NCBI GenBank assembly: GCA_021817185.1
Contig: JAKAVU010000160.1
Location: 1-6,055 of the forward strand
Direction of reading: 5' to 3'
DNA: 6,055 bases
Source: a bacterium
Lineage (GTDB): Bacteria > Chloroflexota > Dormibacteria > UBA8260 > Bog-877
Shown here: positions 1 through 4,700 of the stretch, piece by piece
How positions within the stretch are numbered: position 1 is the first letter of the stretch
How the letters are laid out: every line of letters begins with the position of its first letter
The notes under the pieces: model-generated
Databases searched by the model: none
Told to the model about the DNA's origin: nothing
The model's input: only the letters and a program-made list of their open reading frames with translations
Program-made: the position numbers and the translations under genes

Positions 1-605
1 CCGATCACCCCCGCCAGCCTGCAAGTGAGGTCGGCCCCCGGGGTGGGCGCCCGGAAGAGGCAGCGGAAGCAGCCGGAATCCGGGACCACGGACGTCACCT
101 GGCCCCGCCAGCCGATCGCGCCGCCCACCACCAGCGGCACGCGGTGCCGGACGCACCAATCGTTGACTGCGAACTTGAGGCTTGGCTGATCCGAGCACTC
201 CAACACCAGATCGCAGTCCCTCAGGGTGAGGTCCAGAGAAGCGGGCGAGAGCGGCTCCACCAGGGCCTCCGCCGCGACTCTGGGATTGAGCTCCATCAGC
301 GCCGACCCGAGGACCTCCGCCTTGGGCCGGCCGACGTCAGAGGCCCGAAAGGCGACCTGGCGGTGCAGATTGTCCAAGCTGATGAGGTCCGGGTCGACCA
401 GCCGCATGCTCCCGACACCGGCGCCCACCAGGTGCAGCGCCGCCGGCCCACCGAGCCCGCCGCATCCGATCACCACCGCCCGCGAATGCATGACCCTCAG
501 CTGCTCGGCCTCTCCCAGTTCATCCAGGAGCAGCTGGCGACTGTAGCGCTCGATGTCGGAGTCATCCAGGCGAGCCAGTGGCGACGGGCCGTCCGCGCCA
601 CTCAC
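1..605 (-). CDS. E1-like adenylyltransferase, ThiF/MoeB/HesA family (3' end outside window)
   Basis: About 201 residues are visible. Enzymes of this family adenylate the C-terminal Gly-Gly of ubiquitin-like sulfur carriers (ThiS, MoaD and relatives) in the cytoplasm so that sulfur can be loaded. Visible motifs, in order: RYSRQ near the N-terminus (20-24); the nucleotide-binding loop GCGGLGG (47-53); VDPDLISLDNLHRQ (70-83) with the conserved D, N and R-Q; RPK (93-95) with the adenylation lysine; ECSD (136-139) with the Mg-binding Asp; the first Zn pair CFRC (179-182); and LTCRLAGVIG (193-202), like the family's C-x-x-x-G-V-x-G segment. The GTG start at 605 overlaps the stop of the upstream TusB-like gene by 4 bases (GTGA), and RYSRQ falls at the expected distance from it. 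It is the fourth gene of the tusDCB-like operon. The second Zn pair and any rhodanese domain would lie beyond the edge, so MoeB, ThiF and MOCS3-like types cannot be separated. Confidence 0.9.
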   Translation of the reverse strand, partial: MSGADGPSPLARLDDSDIERYSRQLLLDELGEAEQLRVMHSRAVVIGCGGLGGPAALHLVGAGVGSMRLVDPDLISLDNLHRQVAFRASDVGRPKAEVLGSALMELNPRVAAEALVEPLSPASLDLTLRDCDLVLECSDQPSLKFAVNDWCVRHRVPLVVGGAIGWRGQVTSVVPDSGCFRCLFRAPTPGADLTCRLAGVI

Positions 606-910
606 CAGGAGATCACCCGGTCCGCCTCCGCCATCAACTTGACCATCTCGCGATAGTCGATCGTCCGCCACCGGTCACCGACTCCCCGGCGCTGCGCGTC
701 GCGCGCACTCGCCAACACCTGGGTCGAGCTGCCCTGACCGTGCCCGAGAGCCGCCACATATCCCGCCACCGACTCTCTGGTCTCCATCACCGCGTCATGG
801 AGCAGCAGGACCACGCCTGCGACGCCGGGACCCGCGGCGGCGGCCGCCCAGGCCCGTCGGTCATCCAGACGGGAGATGAGGTGCAGAACCCGAAGCTCTT
901 CAGAGGACAA
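602..910 (-). CDS. TusB/DsrH-like sulfur relay protein
   Basis: This 102-residue protein is the size of TusB/DsrH (about 95-100 aa). The N-terminal ELRVLHLISR strand resembles the family's 'MLHTI/V' start. VVLLLHDAV matches the strand that leads to the 'DGV' turn, and the C-terminus DYREMVKLMAEADRVISW closely matches the family ending (D-Y-x-x-F/M-V-x-L-x-x-x-x-D-K/R-V-x-S-W). In the TusBCD/DsrEFH heterohexamer this subunit supports sulfur transfer. No cysteine is present here, so it should play a structural rather than persulfide-carrying role. The TTG start at 910 is chosen because GGAG lies 5 nt upstream (916-919) and because it gives the family length; longer in-frame readings add unrelated residues. 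The gene overlaps the TusC-like gene by 11 bases and the E1-like gene by 4. Assignment rests on the C-terminal motif, length and gene order. Confidence 0.78.
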   Translation of the reverse strand: MSSEELRVLHLISRLDDRRAWAAAAAGPGVAGVVLLLHDAVMETRESVAGYVAALGHGQGSSTQVLASARDAQRRGVGDRWRTIDYREMVKLMAEADRVISW

Positions 911-1262
911 GGCAGCTCCGCGCCATGAGGCACACCCGCCGCAGCTCTTCGCCATCGACGGCGACCGCCCCGCGGCGCAGACCACGATCGCCGAAGCCGA
1001 GCCGGACCAGGGAGTCGCGCTCAACCAGGATCGGCACCTCCTCGTCTTCAGTGAGGGACTCAAGCTCGCGCGCGAGCTGGCTCCCGCGGCCACCAGGATC
1101 CGCCTCAGGCAGAGCCAAAGCCGCAGCCGCGTCCACCAAAGCCAGCACCACCCGGGAACCGCCGAGCGGCAGCGCCAGCGCCACCCTCACCGCCAGATGG
1201 GCGGTGTCACCGGCGAGCGAGCCCCGCGCCAGGACCACGACGGCGCCGGTAGAGTCGATCAC
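900..1262 (-). CDS. TusC/DsrF-like sulfur relay protein
   Basis: This 120-residue protein is about the length of TusC/DsrF (118-120 aa). It has a DsrE-like fold signature: an N-terminal hydrophobic strand (GAVVVLARGSL, 6-16), a helix with AHLAVRVALAL (21-31), a second strand (SRVVLALVDAAAAL, 36-49), then the segment SLVRLGFGDRGLRRG (84-98), which matches the TusC 'sL.erGl' region, and a C-terminus EELRRVCLMARSCLVL resembling TusC's '..LRRELANYDVILRF'. Cysteines occur only near the C-terminus (111, 117), not at the TusD active-site position. The GTG start at 1262 overlaps the TusD-like stop by 4 bases (GTGA), which implies translational coupling. The same frame stays open far upstream to 1610, but that part lies over the TusD-like gene and is low-complexity Arg/Gly/Pro, so it is not coding. 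The DsrE fold is fairly clear; naming it TusC rather than another DsrE paralogue leans on gene order. Confidence 0.75.
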   Translation of the reverse strand: MIDSTGAVVVLARGSLAGDTAHLAVRVALALPLGGSRVVLALVDAAAALALPEADPGGRGSQLARELESLTEDEEVPILVERDSLVRLGFGDRGLRRGAVAVDGEELRRVCLMARSCLVL

Positions 1263-1549
1263 GCGAACGTGAGCAGACGGTCGGCCTTCCGGACGCTGCG
1301 GGCTAGGTCGGCCAGGCTGCCGCGGCGCACCCCGGGAACTGGTTGGGGTTGGGCCTCTCGCCATCGCAGGTCCGCGTCGCAGAGCGTGACCGCCACCCGA
1401 CCTGCGAGCTGGGCGGCATGGAGCACCCCGTCCCCCGCCAGAAAGACCTCCAGATGATGACCCATCTGTTCGGCGGCCGCGGCCAGCTCCAGGACCGTCT
1501 CGACCGCCTCGGTTCTGGGTCCGGCGGTGAGTAGCACCAGAAAGGTCAA
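1259..1549 (-). CDS. TusD/DsrE-like sulfurtransferase subunit
   Basis: This 96-residue DsrE-family protein is the first gene of the leftward operon. The N-terminus TFLVLLTAGPRTEAVETVLELAAAAEQMGH fits the DsrE strand-loop-helix, followed by LEVFLAGDGVLHAA (33-46), the family's 'v..fl.gdgV..a' segment. Cys57 in VTLCDADLRWR aligns with the persulfide-carrying cysteine of TusD/DsrE (Cys78 in the E. coli protein). The ending RRGSLADLARSVRKADRLLTFA matches TusD's 'LRGLGALAE...CDRVVQF'. In the known pathway TusD takes sulfur from TusA and passes it to TusE/DsrC. The protein is somewhat shorter than TusD (about 128 aa). The TTG start at 1549 is well supported: AGGAGG lies 7 nt upstream (1557-1562) and an in-frame TGA sits just before it, so no earlier start is possible. 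It is the only subunit of the trio with a Cys at the catalytic position. Confidence 0.83.
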   Translation of the reverse strand: MTFLVLLTAGPRTEAVETVLELAAAAEQMGHHLEVFLAGDGVLHAAQLAGRVAVTLCDADLRWREAQPQPVPGVRRGSLADLARSVRKADRLLTFA

Positions 1550-1556
1550 CGGAGGG

Positions 1557-1562
1557 CCTCCT
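1557..1562 (-). promoter_or_regulatory. Shine-Dalgarno site of the TusD-like gene
   Basis: A perfect AGGAGG on the minus strand, 7 nt before the TTG at 1549. It fixes an unusual TTG start for the first gene of the operon. Confidence 0.8.
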
Positions 1563-1718
1563 CATGGGCTGAACTGCGCTCGGCCAACCGCGCCGGCAGG
1601 CGGCCGACACTCACTTGGCCGAGTGGCAACTGAATGAGTCGACTCTACCTCGATGGGAGTTATCGGCTCGCCGGGGGCAGGTGTCGGGGCCCGGCTCGGG
1701 CTCTCGGCCAGCAGACGC

Positions 1719-1724
1719 TAATCT
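1719..1724 (+). promoter_or_regulatory. possible -10 element for the tRNA-Leu gene
   Basis: TAATCT lies 25 nt before the first base of the tRNA, a plausible distance for a tRNA leader, and it is an AT-rich hexamer in a GC-rich spacer. No convincing -35 box is visible 16-18 nt upstream, so this is weak. Confidence 0.28.
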
Positions 1725-1749
1725 GCCACTGAAAGCGCGAAGACGGCGC

Positions 1750-1832
1750 GCCGGGGTGGCGTAATGGTAGCCGCAGCGGTCTTAAAAACCGTAGGACGAA
1801 AGTCCGTATGGGTTCGAATCCCATCCCCGGTA
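1750..1832 (+). tRNA. tRNA-Leu (anticodon UAA)
   Basis: A complete cloverleaf of 83 nt can be folded by eye. The acceptor stem GCCGGGG (1750-1756) pairs with CCCCGGT (1825-1831), with a G-U pair at the end, and the discriminator is A1832. The D-stem is GCG/CGC (from 1759) with GG in the loop. The anticodon stem is GCGGT/ACCGT with loop CTTAAAA (1781-1787), giving anticodon TAA at 1783-1785. The long variable arm GGAC-GAAA-GTCC is typical of leucine tRNAs. The T-arm is ATGGG-TTCGAAT-CCCAT (1808-1824). No 3' CCA is encoded; the sequence continues CCCC. It decodes UUA, a rare codon in GC-rich genomes, and is the same isoacceptor as Streptomyces bldA. Reading through the coding regions here, I find no in-frame TTA codon. 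Confidence 0.96.
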
Positions 1833-1895
1833 CCCCCAGTTTGATCTCGATTCGAGCCCCGATGCCAAGCGGATTGGACGCCACCCAAATGCGCT

Positions 1896-1918
1896 TGACG
1901 GCAACCGTGACGGCAACC
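1896..1918. repeat. short tandem direct repeat (11 bp, 12-bp period)
   Basis: TGACGGCAACC occurs at 1896-1906 and again at 1908-1918, separated by a single G. It could be paired binding half-sites at one-turn spacing or simple slippage. No function can be assigned. Confidence 0.7.
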
Positions 1919-2051
1919 CACCGCGCCATTCACCCTGGCCTCCACGCGTTCGCCTCCGATCTGGTGGAGCGGCCTGGGAGGGAGTGGTGCTTTCGGCAGG
2001 CTGGTGGTTGAGAGCGCCGACAACACCCTGGACCCAGTCCGACCGACTAAC

Positions 2052-2066
2052 GGACCACACTGGTCC
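2052..2066. terminator. perfect hairpin, possible weak terminator
   Basis: GGACCA-CAC-TGGTCC is a perfect 6-bp stem with a 3-nt loop, about 60 bases beyond the stop of the AtpZ-like gene (minus strand) and about 220 bases after the tRNA. Neither strand has a proper T-run after the stem, so intrinsic termination is only possible, not shown. Confidence 0.3.
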
Positions 2067-2126
2067 ACCCTTCGGCGTCAGCGACTCCGGATGGCCTGAT
2101 AAGCAGGCGGGCGGAGATTCCCGGGC

Positions 2127-2366
2127 CTAACGAGCCGACTCGCTCCACACGGTTGGGGGAAGCCTTCCCGCCCAGAGGCGCAGAGCGCCCAGGCCAGTCC
2201 CCCACCCGACCGGCGTGCCTACGACAAATCCCAAGATCCACAGCGGTGCCCCGAAGACAAACCGGTCCAACAAAATCGCGGCCCCAAACATCGTGGATGG
2301 CATGATGAGGCCAACGGAGACCATGAAGGGCAGTGTCGGTACCTTGCGCGCGTTCGGATCGCTCAT
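2127..2366 (-). CDS. small two-helix membrane protein, AtpZ/AtpI-like
   Basis: A 79-residue protein with two predicted membrane segments, about residues 12-33 (LPFMVSVGLIMPSTMFGAAI) and 37-60 (VFGAPLWILGFVVGTPVGWG), joined by the short polar turn LLDRF. The pattern of LDR in the turn, G-A-P before helix 2, and repeated glycines (GFVVG.PVG..TG) ending near LRLW resembles the AtpZ/AtpI family (PF09527). Those are small proteins usually encoded just before the F1Fo ATP synthase genes and linked to Mg or Ca handling and c-ring assembly. No ATP synthase gene is visible here, so it would be an isolated copy. The ATG at 2366 is preferred because the upstream extension to a GTG at 2414 is an Arg-rich tail. 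No good Shine-Dalgarno is seen before either, which leaves the start uncertain. The family assignment is by pattern only. Confidence 0.55.
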   Translation of the reverse strand: MSDPNARKVPTLPFMVSVGLIMPSTMFGAAILLDRFVFGAPLWILGFVVGTPVGWGTGLGALRLWAGRLPPTVWSESAR

Positions 2367-2696
2367 TGGCCGACTACCGCGATCCCTTCGTCGCCGTGAT
2401 CCCAAATTCGGCACCTGGCCGGTGACTTGCCGACCCCTGGAGCACGCGACCCCATTCGGTCATGGGGCCATTCTGCCGCCGTGGCCCGAAGAGCGCAAGC
2501 GACTGGGGCGGGCGGTTACCCAGGTTAGCTAGGCGTCCGCCGCTGACCGACCGCACTCCGTGCGCGCCATCACCAGGCGAGGCAGAGCTGACGCCACCAA
2601 CGCTCGCAGCGGTATCGGTGCTTACGGTTGTTTCGGGCCCCGTACCGCGACCTCGGCCATCCGCTACGCTGGCCGAGAACTCTACGGTGCTGGGAG
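2367..2696. other. divergent intergenic stretch with hairpin and dyad
   Basis: It lies between the leftward AtpZ-like gene and the rightward ceramidase-like gene and so should hold promoters for both. Overlapping open frames here have Arg/Pro-rich compositions typical of shadows. An inverted repeat CCCCAT-6 nt-ATGGGG lies at 2450-2467, and a longer dyad lies at 2652-2677. No convincing -35/-10 pair was found by eye. Confidence 0.55.
2652..2677. promoter_or_regulatory. operator-like 8-bp inverted repeat
   Basis: CTCGGCCA (2652-2659) and TGGCCGAG (2670-2677) are perfect inverted copies separated by 10 bases. The dyad ends 19 bases before the chosen GTG of the ceramidase-like gene. It could be a repressor site or a leader hairpin. 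In GC-rich DNA an 8-bp repeat can occur by chance. Confidence 0.35.
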
Positions 2697-3965
2697 GTGG
2701 CGCAGATTCTGCAAGCAGGCGCCGCAGTCGCCGATATCACCCCCGAGGTGGGCTATCCTCTGGAGGGCTATCACCGCGAAGGGGTCTCCGTTGGAGTCCT
2801 AGACCGCTTGGAGGTGGCTGCGCTGGTCCTTGACGATGGCCTCCGACGGGGTGTTCTTGTCGCGGTCGACAATGTCGGACTCTCGGTGCCCCAGACTGCC
2901 GCCGTGCGTAGGGCCGTAGCCACTGCCTGTGGCTCCGGCCTGGCCGGCGCGATGGTGTGCTACTCCCACACCCACTCAGGACCTCGGGCCGATCAACCGT
3001 ATCTGGATCTTCTCTGTGACAGGGCTGGCGCAGCTGCGAAAGAGGCGCTGGACCGAATGGCCCCGGCGGTGGCAGGCTGGGCTGTGGGTAAGGCCGATGC
3101 CGGCGTCAACCGGCGCCCCATCGGGACCGAAGGACAGGCGTTCATGGGAACGCGTGCCGACGGCCCACTGGATCCCAGAGTGGGGGTGCTGAAGGTGGCT
3201 TCGGCTGCGGGCGACCCGATTGCGGTCGTGGTTCGTTACAGTGCACACGCCAACGTCCTCAAGTCCGACAACCTGCTTATCTCAGCCGACTGGCCGGGTG
3301 CTGTCCGGCGAGCCGTTGCTCCCGAGGTCGGCTGCCCGGTTTTGGTGGTGAACGGCTCGGCCGGAGATGTCAACCCCCGGTGGCGAGGAACTCACGATGA
3401 CCTCGCTCATACGGCCTCAACCATCGGGTCCGAGGCTCTTTCCCTCACCAACCGCAATGGCCCGCTCGCTGAGCTCCCACTCCTGGTAGCCCGGACCTGG
3501 TTCCGGCTCGAGCTGCAGGATCTGCCCGATCGCCAACAGGCTAGCCAACTGGCGAAGGAGGCGATGGACAAGTGGGGCGTCGACCCAGCCCCGTGGCTTC
3601 GCGCAGTTGAGGACCGCAGAGCGGCGGGCGAGGTGCGGATCACCATCCCGATCGAGGTTCAGGGACTGGGAGTTGGCTCCGGAGTCCTCGTTGGCGTGCC
3701 GATGGAGACGTTCACCCAGCTCGCTGTCAGCTTCGAGGCGCAGTTCGCCACCCAGCCCGCCTTCTTCAATGGCTACACGGGCGGCTGGGTGGGGTATCTC
3801 CCGGCCGAGGAGGATTTCGCCCGAGGCGGCTACGAGGTCTCGTGGGCACCGATAAGCCATGGGCCAGGTACTGGATGGTTGATGCCAGTCAAGCCAGAAA
3901 CGGGTAGTGACCTGGTCTGCGAGGCGGCACGGATGGTCGTCTTGAGCAGCCATACAGCCATCTGA
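2697..3965 (+). CDS. compact neutral/alkaline ceramidase-family hydrolase (PF04734)
   Basis: 422 residues. Classical members are Zn amidases that split ceramide into sphingosine and fatty acid. Family motifs are clear: ADITPEVGYPLEGYHR (12-27), SHTHSGP (90-96, first Zn His), SAHANVL (182-188, second Zn His), NGSAGDVNPR (219-228), VPMETF (334-339, likely Zn-binding Glu337), GYTGGWVGYLP (359-369) and GGYEVSWAP (377-385). The classical nucleophile motif GDVSPN reads GDVNPR here, so Ser is replaced by Asn. The protein is well short of secreted ceramidases (about 650-700 aa), lacks their C-terminal domain and has no signal peptide, so it is probably cytoplasmic with another substrate. The start is uncertain: GTG 2697 leads straight into the conserved N-terminus, while the frame stays open to TTG 2628 through residues that look untranslated. 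GGGAG abuts the GTG, and TACGGT (2683-2688) could be a -10 for a leaderless message. Confidence 0.88.
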   Translation: MAQILQAGAAVADITPEVGYPLEGYHREGVSVGVLDRLEVAALVLDDGLRRGVLVAVDNVGLSVPQTAAVRRAVATACGSGLAGAMVCYSHTHSGPRADQPYLDLLCDRAGAAAKEALDRMAPAVAGWAVGKADAGVNRRPIGTEGQAFMGTRADGPLDPRVGVLKVASAAGDPIAVVVRYSAHANVLKSDNLLISADWPGAVRRAVAPEVGCPVLVVNGSAGDVNPRWRGTHDDLAHTASTIGSEALSLTNRNGPLAELPLLVARTWFRLELQDLPDRQQASQLAKEAMDKWGVDPAPWLRAVEDRRAAGEVRITIPIEVQGLGVGSGVLVGVPMETFTQLAVSFEAQFATQPAFFNGYTGGWVGYLPAEEDFARGGYEVSWAPISHGPGTGWLMPVKPETGSDLVCEAARMVVLSSHTAI

Positions 3966-4700
3966 CTGCGGACCGAGCTGGAGCGGTCGCGAGCCAGGGT
4001 CACGGGCAGGAGGGTCGCGATATGTGCTGCGTCCCCTTCATCGTGACCTCGGAGCATCCGAAACGGGGACGGGGTGGAGGGGCTGAGAGGCCCGACCCCG
4101 GCGACGACTGAGCCACCGGCGACGCCCCCCAGACGGTTTCCGCAGGCCGCTCGCCGAGACCGCCAGGCTGAGGAGACTGGTGCCGCTCCACCTAGTCCGC
4201 GGCCGCGGTGGACGGCTGCCGTGAGCGCGGGACGGTCATCACCGCGCCAGGTCCCAGGCGCGCCTCGGTGTGAAAATGGGCTGGTGAGCGCGAATGGCGA
4301 TCGCGGCGAAGTCTTGCGCCGGGAGGCCCGTTGCCGCTGATGCCATGGGGTGGCCGCCAGTGGTCTCCCACGAAGAGCCGACAGCCGCGAGCCGCCTTCG
4401 GCGCCACCGGCGGCAAGATTCGCGGCGGTCGGATCCACCGTGTAGCTGCCACGCCTGGCGACGGACCGATGGGGTGGGGTGGGAAACCTTTGGCCCACGG
4501 CGACACCGAAGCGGGCGTGGGCGGAGGTTGACCCCTTCGATGTCGGCCCGCCATCTGAATGTAGCGTTCACAGTCGGCGGCCGCTGGATCGGTTGTTCTG
4601 ATCATGTGATGGCGACAGGCTGGGGAATCTCCTGCCTTGCCCCAAGGTCATCGGCGATCGGAGCTGGGCCGGCGCCCCCACGACCAAGCGGGACGGCCCG
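3966..4700. other. 735-base stretch without a credible gene
   Basis: Several long open frames cross this stretch on both strands, but all translate to Arg/Pro/Gly/Ser-rich sequences without hydrophobic patterning or recognisable motifs, as expected for non-coding GC-rich DNA. I looked for signatures of RNase P RNA, tmRNA, SRP RNA, and TPP and cobalamin riboswitches and found none convincing. It holds a strong nested hairpin (4070-4100), two clusters of G-runs (4065-4082, 4471-4483) and the upstream region of the lipoprotein gene. It may be a decayed gene or a structured RNA locus. Confidence 0.5.
4070..4100 (+). other. stable nested GC hairpin with GAGA tetraloop
   Basis: The inner stem GGGCT/GGCCC (4080-4084 with 4089-4093) closes a GAGA loop of the GNRA type. 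The outer stem CGGGGT/ACCCCG (4070-4075 with 4095-4100) encloses it across an asymmetric internal loop (GGAG versus G). It starts about 105 bases after the ceramidase-like stop. There is no T-run, so a plain intrinsic terminator is unlikely. Confidence 0.45.

Larger units (their letters stand above)
1833..2126. other. gene-free stretch between tRNA-Leu and the AtpZ-like gene
   Basis: Open frames here are short, overlap the tRNA or are unlike real proteins, so I see no gene. The stretch holds a 12-base tandem repeat (1896-1918) and a compact hairpin (2052-2066). No second tRNA, CRISPR unit or duplicated tRNA 3' end that would mark an integrated element was seen. Confidence 0.6.

Noticed and set aside
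144..656. Plus-strand open frame of 170 codons
   Set aside because: It lies opposite the E1-like gene, whose full motif set is on the minus strand; the plus-strand translation has no recognisable pattern.
876..1457. Plus-strand open frame of 193 codons
   Set aside because: It is antisense to the TusC- and TusD-like genes and gives an Arg/Ser/Gln-rich translation typical of shadow frames in GC-rich DNA.
1263..1610. Upstream extension of the TusC-like frame
   Set aside because: It overlaps the whole TusD-like gene, is Arg/Gly/Pro-rich and lacks DsrE features. The GTG at 1262 gives the family length and a 4-base overlap.
1660..2068. Minus-strand open frames of about 90-116 codons across the tRNA, containing GMGFEPIRT- and DGIRTHTDF-like strings
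   Set aside because: These strings are the well-known translation of a tRNA T-arm read antisense. The frames run opposite to a clear tRNA-Leu and have no other protein features.
1833..2126. tRNA-Leu as an integration site for a mobile element
   Set aside because: No integrase gene and no second copy of the tRNA 3' end were found in the window.
4064..4135. Possible TPP riboswitch because of GGGGTG and GGCTGAGA strings
   Set aside because: The diagnostic second half of the THI element (the ACCTGATC region) is missing, and no thiamine gene follows.
4197..4208. Perfect 12-bp palindrome CCGCGGCCGCGG
   Set aside because: Made only of G and C; such palindromes are expected by chance in a GC-rich window of this length.
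3830..4605. Long minus-strand open frames after the ceramidase-like gene
   Set aside because: They partly overlap the 3' end of a clear gene on the other strand, have low-complexity composition and show no motif or hydrophobic patterning.
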